Shown here: positions 41,853 through 50,820 of the stretch, in pieces
Layout of the letters: every line of letters begins with the position of its first letter
Numbering within the stretch: position 1 is the stretch's first letter
NCBI GenBank assembly: GCA_947595925.1
Contig: CANQEV010000019.1
Location: 1 to 51,250 of the forward strand
Direction: 5' to 3'
DNA length: 51,250 bases
Source: an uncultured Acetatifactor sp.
Lineage (GTDB): Bacteria > Bacillota > Clostridia > Lachnospirales > Lachnospiraceae
Notes under the pieces: model-generated
Databases searched by the model: none
The model's input: only the letters and a program-made list of their open reading frames with translations
Told to the model about the DNA's origin: nothing
Program-made: the position numbers and the translations under genes

Positions 41853-42593
41853 TTACTTCTTCAGGCTCTTCCGCTCTTCCTCAAAAATGTACTTGATAAT
41901 CTCCTCCCTCACATCCCTGGGAATATTGTAATACTGCACCCGGTGCTCATAGTTTCCCCTGCGGTTCTCCAGCTCCTTCACGGCCAAAACCTTCCCAACG
42001 AGATCATACTGTTTCCGCTCCCCCTTGATGTTCAGTTTATAGCTGCAGAAAATAAAGCTGTCCACGGCGTATTCCTGGGTGGAGACGAACCGCAGCCCTC
42101 CGCCGCTGATATCCACGATCACGCTTCGCTTTAAGGGAAGTCCCGGCTGCAGATTCAACTCCTCGCCCGGCCTTCTGTTCTCCAGGTCCTCGATCTCCTC
42201 CTCCGCGAGATTCCGGGAGTCCATCTCCAGCACGCAGCTGAAGCGATAATACTCCCTCCTCTGATATTTGCGCAGGTTGCTGGCAAACTCCAGGAGCAGG
42301 ATAAAGAGATTGTCCGTCTTATAACGGTCAATGACCCGGACCACGCACTGATAGAGGCTTGTGGGCCCGTAGATCACCGCGTCAAACTCCTGGTCCACCG
42401 GAAGGAGGATCAGCCTTCCCTGCTCCATGGGCATCAGCACCTCCATGGTGTCCTCCGTCAGGATATCGTATATCTTCGTGGTATATGTCCTCTGGGGCGC
42501 GTCCGCTCCCAGCGTTCTGGACCTCTCCAGCGCCTGCAGTTCGATCTTGCAGCCCTCCTGAATAAATTTCGTAATCATCTTCTCATCGCTCAT
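41853..42593 (-). CDS. PilZ-domain flagellar brake protein (YcgR/DgrA-like)
   Basis: This 246-residue cytoplasmic protein has an N-terminal YcgR-like domain (about 10-105) and a C-terminal PilZ domain. The c-di-GMP binding signatures are present: RREYYR (112-117, giving RxxxR) and DISGGG (161-166, DxSxxG). YcgR-type proteins slow the flagellar motor when c-di-GMP is high. Its place between flhG and cheB is usual in Clostridia. The start is 4 bp after the flhG stop codon. Confidence 0.93.
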   Translation of the reverse strand: MSDEKMITKFIQEGCKIELQALERSRTLGADAPQRTYTTKIYDILTEDTMEVLMPMEQGRLILLPVDQEFDAVIYGPTSLYQCVVRVIDRYKTDNLFILLLEFASNLRKYQRREYYRFSCVLEMDSRNLAEEEIEDLENRRPGEELNLQPGLPLKRSVIVDISGGGLRFVSTQEYAVDSFIFCSYKLNIKGERKQYDLVGKVLAVKELENRRGNYEHRVQYYNIPRDVREEIIKYIFEEERKSLKK

Positions 42594-42597
42594 AGAT

Positions 42598-43476
42598 CTA
42601 GTTTCCCTTTCTTCCTAAAATGATGTGGGAGAAAAATGCGGCCATTCCACAGCTCTTCTGCGGATTGTTCTGCTCTATGTCCAGGAGGCGCAGCGCCACC
42701 CGCTCGTAAGCCTGGCTGGATTTTGCGGATGGATTCTCCAGGGACACCGGCTTCTGCTGCATCACCGCCTTGGACAGCTGGGCGTCCTGGGGAATAAATC
42801 CCAGATAAGTCATCGGCAGCTTCAGATACCTGGACACCACCGCGTTCAGCTTATGAAAGAGCATTTCCCCCTCAGCCTCTTTCTCCACCCGGTTGGCAAG
42901 CATTTTTACCTTCGTGTCCTCCTGCCGGAACCGCGGGTGCCTCTGCAGCGCCTTCAGCAGGGAATAGGAGTCCGTGATGGACGTCGGCTCCGGGGTGGTC
43001 ACCAGGATGACCTCCCCGCTGGCCACCAGGAACTCCAGCACCGCGTCGGAGATTCCAGCCCCCGTGTCCACAATGACGATGTCCGCGATGGCGTCCAGCT
43101 CCGCCAGGTTCCGGATGATATAGGCCAGATAATCCCGGCTCAGGTTTGACATTCCCGCGATCCCCGACCCGCCGGAGATAAAGCCCACGTCCATGGGGCC
43201 CCAGGTGATGACGTCCCGAATGCTCTTCCCCTGGTAGATCAGGTCGCAGAGATTGTGCTTCGGCACAGTGCCAAACATGATCTCAATATTCGCCAGGCCA
43301 AAGTCCGCGTCCAGGATGATGACCTTCTTGCCCACCTTTCGGAACTGAATGGCCAGGTTGATGGCCGTGTTGGACTTCCCAACGCCGCCCTTCCCGCTGG
43401 TCACCGTGATCACGCGGGCCAGCGGCCTTGTCTGCTGACTGGCTTTTATGATCCTGAGTTGTTCTGCCTGATCCAT
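42598..43476 (-). CDS. flhG: Flagellar number regulator FlhG (MinD/ParA-like ATPase)
   Basis: FlhG is an ATPase that limits flagellar number and placement, stimulating the GTPase FlhF through its N-terminus. The N-terminal activator peptide (MDQAEQLRIIKASQQT) is present. It is followed by the deviant Walker A SGKGGVGKS (27-35) and the MinD-like ILDADFGLANIEIMFG. The C-terminus has an amphipathic helix that could touch the membrane. The ATG at 43476, with GAGGGGG 6 nt upstream, is better than a TTG five codons earlier. The gene overlaps none, and follows flhF by about 10 bp. Confidence 0.95.
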   Translation of the reverse strand: MDQAEQLRIIKASQQTRPLARVITVTSGKGGVGKSNTAINLAIQFRKVGKKVIILDADFGLANIEIMFGTVPKHNLCDLIYQGKSIRDVITWGPMDVGFISGGSGIAGMSNLSRDYLAYIIRNLAELDAIADIVIVDTGAGISDAVLEFLVASGEVILVTTPEPTSITDSYSLLKALQRHPRFRQEDTKVKMLANRVEKEAEGEMLFHKLNAVVSRYLKLPMTYLGFIPQDAQLSKAVMQQKPVSLENPSAKSSQAYERVALRLLDIEQNNPQKSCGMAAFFSHIILGRKGN

Positions 43477-43487
43477 CCGATACCCCC

Positions 43488-44729
43488 TCAACCTTTTCCG
43501 CCCAGAAGCTGTTTTACCGTCCTCTGAGGGTTGAACTTCTCAATGTCGTCCGGCACATTCTGTCCGTAAGTAACATAGGCAATCGGCGTATCCGTCGTCA
43601 ATCTGACATTCAGAAGCGTTCCCAAGGTGTCCGTTTCATCTAATTTGGTAAAAATGAGCTGATAATCCGCAATCTCCTTATAAATCTTCGTGATCTTGAG
43701 AAGGTCACTGTATTTCGTCGTGGCGCTGAGCACGAGAAAGCACTGGTAATGCATGCCCTCCGGGATCGCCTTCACAAGCTGCTCCATATCCCCCAGCTGC
43801 TGCTGATTGTGATGGGAGTGCCCCGCGGTATCAACAAATATGTAATCAAATTCGGCAAACCTTTCCGTGCACGCCTTGGCAAATTCCTCCGCCGTGTAGA
43901 TCACAAGAAAGGGCACCTCCAGGATATCGGCGTATGTGCGGAGCTGCTCCGCCGCCGCGATGCGGTAGGTATCCGCTGTGAGGAGGGCCACCTTTTTCTT
44001 TTCTTCCAGGGCATATTTGCTGGCGAGTTTGGCAATGGTGGTGGTCTTTCCCACGCCCGTGGGGCCTATGAACAATACCAGCTTGGGGCCCGAGGGCGAA
44101 GGGGATATCTCCTCGGATTTGCCGAATTTCAGCACCATCTTCTGGTACACTCCCGCCAATATATTATCTATGGGGAGATTCGGTTTCTTATTCTTCTCCA
44201 TATCCTGCAGGAACTGGTTTGCAAATTTCTCGTCCACATCGTTGTCGATCATGGTGTTATACAGAAGCCGTATAAACTTATCCTGCTCGGAAAAATCCGA
44301 CTTTGCCGCCTTTTCCTGCTCCCCGTCTTCCGCGGGCATTTCCCTGCCCTGTCTCTGACCTGAAACGCCGTCCGCATCCCCTTCCGGTTCCGCTGCGCCC
44401 TCCTTCTTCCGGTCGGATTCCAGCTGTTTCTCCAGGAGTGTCTGCAGACTGTCCAGCTTTTTCTCAATGCTGACGCTGCCCGCCTGGGGGATCGTCATGG
44501 CTGCGGCCTGACGCACCGCCGAGAGATCCGGCGCGGCATGGCGGGCCGCCGTATCCTGCTCTTCCTCCAGCGCCACGGTAACCTCCGTCCTCTTCGCCTT
44601 CAGAAAACCCAGGAAGCCCGAGGCGTTCACCTGCTTCACGTTCATGATGACAACGCCGCTGCCCAGCTCCTTTTTCGCGCTCTCCACCGCTTCCTCTTCA
44701 TTTTTTCCGATATACTTCTTAATAATCAT
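43488..44729 (-). CDS. flhF: Flagellar biosynthesis SRP-type GTPase FlhF
   Basis: FlhF is a signal-recognition-particle GTPase that marks where a flagellum is built. The N-terminal B domain (MIIKKYIGKNEEEAVE) and a variable linker (about 80-150) precede the NG domain. The NG domain shows the P-loop GPTGVGKTTT near 220, DTYRIAAAEQLRTYA, VDTAGHSHHN and TKLDETDTLG. The ATG directly abuts the flhA stop codon, so translation is probably coupled. Confidence 0.97.
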   Translation of the reverse strand: MIIKKYIGKNEEEAVESAKKELGSGVVIMNVKQVNASGFLGFLKAKRTEVTVALEEEQDTAARHAAPDLSAVRQAAAMTIPQAGSVSIEKKLDSLQTLLEKQLESDRKKEGAAEPEGDADGVSGQRQGREMPAEDGEQEKAAKSDFSEQDKFIRLLYNTMIDNDVDEKFANQFLQDMEKNKKPNLPIDNILAGVYQKMVLKFGKSEEISPSPSGPKLVLFIGPTGVGKTTTIAKLASKYALEEKKKVALLTADTYRIAAAEQLRTYADILEVPFLVIYTAEEFAKACTERFAEFDYIFVDTAGHSHHNQQQLGDMEQLVKAIPEGMHYQCFLVLSATTKYSDLLKITKIYKEIADYQLIFTKLDETDTLGTLLNVRLTTDTPIAYVTYGQNVPDDIEKFNPQRTVKQLLGGKG

Positions 44730-46778
44730 TTATGCCGTCACCATCCCAACCGATTGTAATTCCACATTGGACTCCACCTCGTTATAGGAGACCACCACCA
44801 GATCTTTGTAATACTCCTCCGTCAGTCTCTTGAAATACATCCTGACGATGGGGGACGTGATCACGATGGGACTCTTTCCGAGGTTCTCCAGCTTTTTAAT
44901 CTCATTTCCCACAGAGTCGATGATCGCCTTGGCCCTCGCGGGATCCAGATTCAGGAACGCCCCTGTCTCCGTCTGCTTTACGCTTCCCATGATCTCCTGC
45001 TCCACCTTGGGATCCAGAGTCACCACGCTGGTGGCCTCATGAGGCGCAAAGTATTTTGTGGAAATCGCCCGCTTCAGGCTTTGTCTGACATATTCCGTGA
45101 GGATATCCGTGTCCCTCGTGGTGGGGGCGTAATCCGCCAGGGTCTCCAGGATCGTGAGCAGATCCCGGATGGAAATGCCCTCTTTCAAAAGGTTCTGAAG
45201 AACTTTCTGGATCTCCCCCACGCCCAGGAGCTTTGGCGTGAGTTCTTCCACCAGGGAAGGATTGCTCTCCTTGATGTTGTTGATCAGGTTCTGCACATCC
45301 TGACGGGTCAGCAGTTCCGCGATGTACTGGCGGATGGTCTCCGTCAGGTGGGTGGCGATGATGGACGGGGCGTCCACCACCGTGTAGCCCAGGCTTTCCG
45401 CCCTCTCCCGCTGTCCCTCGGTGATCCAGATCGCCGGAAGATGGAAGGAGGGCTCGAAGGTGGGAATGCCCGTGATCTCCTCCTCCACGTATCCCGGATT
45501 CATCGCCATGTAATGGTCAAAGAGGATCTCGCCCTCGCTGACCTGTATCCCCTTGATCAGGATGATGTACTGATTGGGATTCAGCTGAATGTTATCCCGC
45601 AGACGGATGATAGGCACTACGGTTCCAAGCTCCAGGGCGATCTGACGCCGGATCATGACCACGCGGTCCAGGAGGTCGCCGCCCTGATTCACGTCCGCCA
45701 GGGGAATGATGCCATAGCCGAAATCCAATTCGATGGGATCCACCTGAAGCAGGGTGTTGACGTTCTCCGGCTGACGGATCTCTTCCGCGGCCGCTTCCTC
45801 CGTCTCCACCTCGTTCTCTATGCCGGCCATCTCCAGATTGCCGGCGATCATCCTGCCCCCCACGATAAAGAGGAGCCCCATCCCCAGAAAAAGAATGGTG
45901 TTCAGCTCCGTCACCAGTCCCAGGAAAGCCAGGGTCCCCCCCACAAGGTACATGACCTTGGGAACCCCGAAAAGCTGCTTGATGATCGTGGGACCGAACT
46001 CCGCTTCCTTCCCGCCCTTTGTGACCAGCACGCCGGTGGACAGGGAGATCAGAAGGGAGGGGATCTGGCTCACAAGGCCGTCGCCGATGGTGAGGATGCC
46101 GTAGTTGTCCAGCGCCCCGGAAATGTCCATGCCTCCCCGGAGCATGCCCATGGCGATGCCCCCTATGAGGTTGATGGCGGTCAGGATCAGGCCCGCCACC
46201 GCGTCCCCCTTGACGTACTTCACCGCACCGTCCATGGCGCCGAAGAAGCTGGACTCCTGCTGGATCTTATCCCGCCTGCGCTTCGCTTCCTCGTCGTCGA
46301 TGGCACCGGTGTTCAAGTCCGCGTCGATGGCCATCTGTTTGCCGGGCATTGCGTCCAGGGTGAATCTCGCCGTCACCTCCGCCACGCGCTCCGAACCCTT
46401 GTTGATCACCAGGAACTGTACCAGGATCAGTATGATGAAGATAATGGCCCCGACGATCAGGTCGCCGCCTCCCACAAACTGGCCGAAGGTCATGACCACG
46501 TTTCCGGCGGTACCGGTGGTCAGAATCAGTCTGGTGGAGGACACGTTCATGGCGATCCGGAAGATCGTGGTAAACAACAGGATCGTAGGGAAATAGGACA
46601 CGTCCAGCACTTCTTTGGTGAACATGCACACAAAAAGGATCGTGAAGGCAATGGCGATGTTGAAAGCCATAAAGATGTCCAGCATCCAGGCCGGAAGCGC
46701 CACGATCAGCATCACGAACGCCGTCAGGATATAGATTGCCACCATGGCGTCCGTCTTCTGTAATCTCGCACGAAACAT
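44730..46778 (-). CDS. flhA: Flagellar export gate protein FlhA
   Basis: FlhA is the large subunit of the flagellar type III export gate; it conducts protons and docks chaperone-substrate pairs. The N-terminal membrane region (about 1-320) has around eight helices, including the FHIPEP-like loop RFTLDAMPGKQMAIDAD. The cytoplasmic C-terminal domain begins near VDPIELDFGYGIIPLAD. The 682 residues are standard. A perfect AGGAGGTGAG precedes the ATG. The 128-bp gap to flhB contains a GC-rich hairpin. Confidence 0.98.
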   Translation of the reverse strand: MFRARLQKTDAMVAIYILTAFVMLIVALPAWMLDIFMAFNIAIAFTILFVCMFTKEVLDVSYFPTILLFTTIFRIAMNVSSTRLILTTGTAGNVVMTFGQFVGGGDLIVGAIIFIILILVQFLVINKGSERVAEVTARFTLDAMPGKQMAIDADLNTGAIDDEEAKRRRDKIQQESSFFGAMDGAVKYVKGDAVAGLILTAINLIGGIAMGMLRGGMDISGALDNYGILTIGDGLVSQIPSLLISLSTGVLVTKGGKEAEFGPTIIKQLFGVPKVMYLVGGTLAFLGLVTELNTILFLGMGLLFIVGGRMIAGNLEMAGIENEVETEEAAAEEIRQPENVNTLLQVDPIELDFGYGIIPLADVNQGGDLLDRVVMIRRQIALELGTVVPIIRLRDNIQLNPNQYIILIKGIQVSEGEILFDHYMAMNPGYVEEEITGIPTFEPSFHLPAIWITEGQRERAESLGYTVVDAPSIIATHLTETIRQYIAELLTRQDVQNLINNIKESNPSLVEELTPKLLGVGEIQKVLQNLLKEGISIRDLLTILETLADYAPTTRDTDILTEYVRQSLKRAISTKYFAPHEATSVVTLDPKVEQEIMGSVKQTETGAFLNLDPARAKAIIDSVGNEIKKLENLGKSPIVITSPIVRMYFKRLTEEYYKDLVVVSYNEVESNVELQSVGMVTA

Positions 46779-46883
46779 CTGCCCTCACCTCCTTTCCCGG
46801 TTCTTTCAAAATTCTAAGATTTCCCGGAATATCCGGCCGGTCCCGGTTTTCTTCATCCGCGCCTTGCTCCCTCCGCAGACTAA

Positions 46884-46905
46884 CCCGCCCCTCTTTCGGA
46901 GCGGG
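46884..46905. other. GC-rich hairpin in the flhB-flhA gap
   Basis: CCCGCCCC (46884-46891) can pair with GGAGCGGG (46898-46905) with one mismatch. It lies immediately after the flhB stop codon. There is no T-run, so an mRNA-processing or stabilising role is more likely than termination. Confidence 0.4.
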
Positions 46906-46906
46906 C

Positions 46907-48019
46907 TCAGGCCCGTCCCTTCAGCTTATAGACGTAGGCCAGGACCTCCGCCACCGCCGCGTAAAGCTCCGGCGGCACCATCTGTCCCACGTCCACGTTC
47001 GCGTAGAGCATCCTGGCCAGAGGCTTGTTCTCCACGATCTCGATGTCGTTCTCCCTGGCGATTTCCTTAATCCTCCCCGCCAGATAATCCTCGCCCTTTG
47101 CCAGCACCACGGGAGCCTCCGCCTCAGAGGAATCGTATCGGATCGCCACCGCATAGTGGGTGGGGTTAGTGATGACCACGTCCGCCTTCGGCAGCTCCTG
47201 CATCATCCTCCTGCGGGAGGCCTCCTGCATCTTCTGGCGGATCTTTCCCTTGATCTGGGGATCTCCTTCGGACTGCTTGTACTCGTCCTTAACCTCCTGT
47301 TTGGTCATCTTCATATCATTGGAAAACTTCACCCTCTGATAAATCAGATCCACGAAGGCGATAAGCAGTATGACGATGGAGACCCTTATCCCCAGATCCG
47401 TGACAATGTTTCCCAATAGCCGGATGCTCTGCACCAGCTCCATATCGAACACGTCAAACAAGAGCACCCACTTATTCTTGATATAACTGTAGACGACGAT
47501 GGTGATCAGCAGGATTTTCGCAAGAGCCTTTCCGAGCTCCATGAGGGAGTTCACGGAAAATATCCTCTTGATCCCGCTCAGGGGATTCAGCTTGCTGAAC
47601 TTTGGCGTCAGGGGCTTTGCCGTGGGCTTCCACCCCACCTGCACCACGTCGCAGATAAAGGCTACCGCAAAGCCTAATAGAAGGATCGGCCCGATGATCA
47701 GCATCGTCTGCAGCAACGCGTGGCGGAACAGCCTCCAGGTGTCTACCCGGGGGACATCCCCGTACCAGAACATCACCGTGGACGTAATGGAGCCGTAAAC
47801 AGTGGGAAAAAGTTCCAGAAGCTGGGAGGCCAGCGTCCCCACCCAGAATTTTAACAGCAAAAACAGGGCGAGAAGTCCCACGCCGTTTGCGATCTCACGG
47901 CTCTTTGCGACCTGACCCTCTTTTCTGGCATCCTCCAGCTTTTTGGGAGTGGCGGGCTCCGTTTTTTCGCCGCCCACACCCTCTTTTGCGAAAAACTGCA
48001 GATTATACTTCAGCGTCAC
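46907..48019 (-). CDS. flhB: Flagellar export switch protein FlhB
   Basis: FlhB switches the export gate from hook to filament substrates by cleaving itself at NPTH. The motif TNPTHYAVAIRYD is present around residue 283, together with four membrane helices before it. The 370 residues are usual. The start is GTG (48017-48019), overlapping the fliR stop codon by four bases (GTGA), which suggests coupled translation. Confidence 0.97.
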   Translation of the reverse strand: MTLKYNLQFFAKEGVGGEKTEPATPKKLEDARKEGQVAKSREIANGVGLLALFLLLKFWVGTLASQLLELFPTVYGSITSTVMFWYGDVPRVDTWRLFRHALLQTMLIIGPILLLGFAVAFICDVVQVGWKPTAKPLTPKFSKLNPLSGIKRIFSVNSLMELGKALAKILLITIVVYSYIKNKWVLLFDVFDMELVQSIRLLGNIVTDLGIRVSIVILLIAFVDLIYQRVKFSNDMKMTKQEVKDEYKQSEGDPQIKGKIRQKMQEASRRRMMQELPKADVVITNPTHYAVAIRYDSSEAEAPVVLAKGEDYLAGRIKEIARENDIEIVENKPLARMLYANVDVGQMVPPELYAAVAEVLAYVYKLKGRA

Positions 48020-48804
48020 ATCATACCCTCCAGGAGGGAAGCGGTTATCACCTTCATCTCGTCAAAGATAAACTCCGAGATGCTTCCCAGCATATTCAGG
48101 GAGAGGAACAGCACGCTCAGGCCGACGAGCACCTTGAGCTGCATTCCCACCGCAAACATATTCATCTGGGGCGCCACCTTTGCCAGCACGCCCAGCACCG
48201 CGTTCAAAAGCAGGATCACGCAGAAGATCGGCAACACGATGCGGAAACCGATCAAAATGTACTGCGTCATAAACTCCAGCATGGACTCCACCAGCCTGTC
48301 CCCGTGAAAGACCGCGCCGTTCACCGGGATCAGGGAAAAACTGTCCGCAAGGGCCCCCAGCAGGTAGCGGTACATCCCGCTGGCGATCAGCATCAGCATA
48401 AAACCGTACTGGTACAGGACGCCGGTGATACTGGTGCTCTGGTTCGTGGCCGGGTCCAGGAGAGTCGCCATGGAAAGTCCCGTCTCCATATCCGCCACGG
48501 AGCCCGCAAAGTTCACAATGGCGGTACAGGCGTTGGCCCCGAATCCCAGGATCAGCCCGGTGACCACTTCCTTCAGGACGATCAGGGAATAGCCCAGGAT
48601 GCTGTCGTAGGTAACCTCGCTCCGAGCCGGAGTCAGGGACTGATAGAGGAGCATGGCGGTAAAGATGCAGAACGCGATCTTATACCGGTTTGGCGGCGTC
48701 CCCCTCATTCCAAAGAACGGCGCCACAAAGACAAAGGCGGACACCCTGCACAGGATCAGCAGAAAATATTCCAGGTCATAGATGGAAAAAGAATACTCTA
48801 TCAT
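48016..48804 (-). CDS. fliR: Flagellar export gate protein FliR
   Basis: FliR is a membrane component of the export gate that assembles with FliP and FliQ. The sequence is hydrophobic with about six membrane segments, and contains GLILGFGANACTAIVNFAG and LPIFCVILLLNAVLGVLAKVAP, a conserved family segment. I chose the ATG at 48804 (MIEYSFSI), with GGAGAAGG upstream, over an ATG twelve codons earlier. It lies 13 bp after fliQ and overlaps flhB. Confidence 0.95.
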   Translation of the reverse strand: MIEYSFSIYDLEYFLLILCRVSAFVFVAPFFGMRGTPPNRYKIAFCIFTAMLLYQSLTPARSEVTYDSILGYSLIVLKEVVTGLILGFGANACTAIVNFAGSVADMETGLSMATLLDPATNQSTSITGVLYQYGFMLMLIASGMYRYLLGALADSFSLIPVNGAVFHGDRLVESMLEFMTQYILIGFRIVLPIFCVILLLNAVLGVLAKVAPQMNMFAVGMQLKVLVGLSVLFLSLNMLGSISEFIFDEMKVITASLLEGMM

Positions 48805-48817
48805 GAAACCTTCTCCG

Positions 48818-49090
48818 TCACTTATGGATGTACTGTCCAAAGCTGGACCAGAGTTCCACCGTAAACTGCGTCATGTTCTCCATCATCCAGTTTCCCAAAA
48901 GCATCAGGGCCAGAAAGATCCCTATGATCTTCGGCACAAAGGTGAGCGTCTGCTCCTGGATGGACGTCACCGTCTGAAAAATGCTGACGATCAGGCCGAT
49001 CACCAGGGACACCAGCAAAATAGGAATGGATGTCTTCAGCACAACGAACAAGGCCTGTTTCGTCATATCCGTAATTGCTTCTACCGTCAT
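48818..49090 (-). CDS. fliQ: Flagellar export gate protein FliQ
   Basis: This 90-residue protein has two membrane helices and the conserved family pattern SLVIGLIVSIFQTVTSIQE and LTFVPKIIGIFLAL. It is part of the FliPQR gate complex. It follows fliP by 30 bp. Confidence 0.96.
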   Translation of the reverse strand: MTVEAITDMTKQALFVVLKTSIPILLVSLVIGLIVSIFQTVTSIQEQTLTFVPKIIGIFLALMLLGNWMMENMTQFTVELWSSFGQYIHK

Positions 49091-49120
49091 TTATCTTCGC
49101 CGCCTTTCCGCAGGTTGTCG

Positions 49121-49996
49121 TCACACGTAGAAAGATCTCACCAGTTCCCCGATCACCAGGGACCAGCCGTCCGCCAGGACAAAGAGCAGGATCTTGAAGG
49201 GCATGGAGATCGTCGTGGGCGGCAGCATCATCATGCCCATGCTCATAAGCGTGGACGCCACCACCATGTCGATCACAATGAAGGGAATGTAGATCATGAA
49301 CCCGATCCAGAACGCCGTCCTCAGCTCGCTCACCATGAAGCTGGGGATCAGGACGGAATTGGGAATGGACTCATTCTCTCCGTCCCAGGTCAGGTGCGCG
49401 ATGTCCATAAAGAGCTGCACATCCTTCACCTGGGTCTGGGGATACATAAATTCCCGAAGGGGCTGCATGCCCTTCTCCAGAGCCTCCTCCTGGGTGATCT
49501 CCCCGTCCTCAAAGGGAACCACCGCATTGTTGTACACGTCCGTCAGGGTGGGCTCCATGATAAAAAAGGTCAATATGAGCGCCAGGCCGATCAGGATCTG
49601 GTTGGGCGGGGCCGTCTGGGTGTTCAGGGCGGCCCTCGTAAAGTGCAGCACAATGATGATCCGGGTAAAGGAGGTCATCATGATGACGATGATGGGAAGC
49701 AGCGCGATCATCGTCAGGGTGAGGAGGATCCGCAGGGAGCCGTTCAACTCCCCGTTGCCGTCGTTGTACGTAACGGTCCAGGTGTTTGCCGTGTTCAGAC
49801 GGTTCAACTCCTCCGGCGTCTCGGCCACCCCCGGAGCGTCCACCACCGTGGTGGTCTCCGTCTCCCCCGGGATGTGCCACTCGTTTTCCGATATGGCAAA
49901 AACTGTCAGCGGCCGGAAAATACACAATATGCCCACCGTGACCAGCAGGCATAACAGTTTTCTCCTATGCAGTTTTCTGACTGTGCTCTCTGTCAT
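49121..49996 (-). CDS. fliP: Flagellar export gate protein FliP
   Basis: FliP forms the core of the export gate. It starts with a cleavable-looking signal peptide (about 1-34, LLCLLVTVGILCIFRPLTVF), as is normal for FliP. The mature part has four membrane helices and the family segments MTSFTRIIIVLHFTRAAL and MGMMMLPPTTISMPFKILLF. The 291 residues are slightly longer than usual because of a roughly 70-residue stretch after the signal. It overlaps the fliO stop codon by four bases. Confidence 0.96.
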   Translation of the reverse strand: MTESTVRKLHRRKLLCLLVTVGILCIFRPLTVFAISENEWHIPGETETTTVVDAPGVAETPEELNRLNTANTWTVTYNDGNGELNGSLRILLTLTMIALLPIIVIMMTSFTRIIIVLHFTRAALNTQTAPPNQILIGLALILTFFIMEPTLTDVYNNAVVPFEDGEITQEEALEKGMQPLREFMYPQTQVKDVQLFMDIAHLTWDGENESIPNSVLIPSFMVSELRTAFWIGFMIYIPFIVIDMVVASTLMSMGMMMLPPTTISMPFKILLFVLADGWSLVIGELVRSFYV

Positions 49997-50400
49997 TCTT
50001 TCTCATTATCCTTCGGTTCATGAAAGCTTTCGGGTGGTTCTGCCCCGGTTTCGCCGTTCTGCCTCGCGCGCCGGAAAATCTCCCGAAAGCTCGCGGCCTG
50101 TCCGGTTTCCTCCCGGAATTTTAACTGTTCCGCCGGAATCTGTACAAGAACGGTGACCGTGTCCTTGCAGACCGCCACGACCACGTAAGTCTCCCCTGCC
50201 CGCACGATCTGAAGATATTTGTTGTTCCCCAGGCGCACGGCGTCCAATAGCTCCAGGTTGCCCGACATTCCCTGTTTTTTCTGATAACCCGAAATCCACT
50301 TGGTGGTATACGCCGTGGCACCCAGAACCACCACAAAAATCAGCAGGACGGTCAGGAGCTGGGCATAACTGTCCGCCTGGCTCATAAGAAGGATCCCCAT
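49993..50400 (-). CDS. fliO: Flagellar export assembly factor FliO (FliO/FliZ)
   Basis: This 135-residue protein has one membrane helix (about 13-33) and a cytoplasmic domain with the FliO pattern LELLDAVRLGNNKYLQIVRAG. FliO helps assemble the FliPQR gate. The C-terminal tail is variable and charged. The start is either the ATG at 50400, abutting the cheY stop codon, or the ATG five codons later (MSQADS), which has GGGGAT better spaced; I keep the longer one. Confidence 0.9.
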   Translation of the reverse strand: MGILLMSQADSYAQLLTVLLIFVVVLGATAYTTKWISGYQKKQGMSGNLELLDAVRLGNNKYLQIVRAGETYVVVAVCKDTVTVLVQIPAEQLKFREETGQAASFREIFRRARQNGETGAEPPESFHEPKDNEKE

Positions 50401-50763
50401 TTAACCCACTACCTTCTTGACCGCCTCAATGACGCGCTCCTGCTGGAAGGGCTTCACGATAAAGTCCTTCGCGCCGGCCTGGATGGATTCGATGACCATC
50501 GCCTGCTGGCCCATGGCGGAACACATGATGACCAGCGCGCTGCTGTCCACCTTCTTGATCTCCCTGAGCGCCTGGATCCCGTCCATCTCCGGCATGGTGA
50601 TGTCCATGAGCACCAGGTCCGGATTGGTCTCCTTGTACTTTTCAATCGCCTTCAGGCCGTTCTCCGCCTCGCCTGCCACGTTGTACCCGTTCTTCGTCAG
50701 AATGTCCTTGATCATCATCCGCATGAACGCCGCATCGTCGCAAATCAAAATATTTTTTGCCAT
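50401..50763 (-). CDS. cheY: Chemotaxis response regulator CheY
   Basis: This 120-residue single receiver domain carries the message from CheA to the flagellar switch. All key residues are present: D9/D10, phospho-acceptor D54 (VLMDITMPEMDG), S82 and K104 (FIVKPFQ). The strong ribosome binding site is GGGAGGTAAAGGG. It follows the C-ring gene after 57 bp and abuts fliO. Confidence 0.97.
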   Translation of the reverse strand: MAKNILICDDAAFMRMMIKDILTKNGYNVAGEAENGLKAIEKYKETNPDLVLMDITMPEMDGIQALREIKKVDSSALVIMCSAMGQQAMVIESIQAGAKDFIVKPFQQERVIEAVKKVVG

Positions 50764-50820
50764 TCCCTTTACCTCCCTGTCCGGAAATCTGTTCCGGCTT
50801 TCTATGATTTCACGATTTAT

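Noticed and set aside
45039..46763. A 574-codon open frame opposite flhA
   Set aside because: FlhA is certain on the minus strand; the plus frame is an artefact of codon bias.
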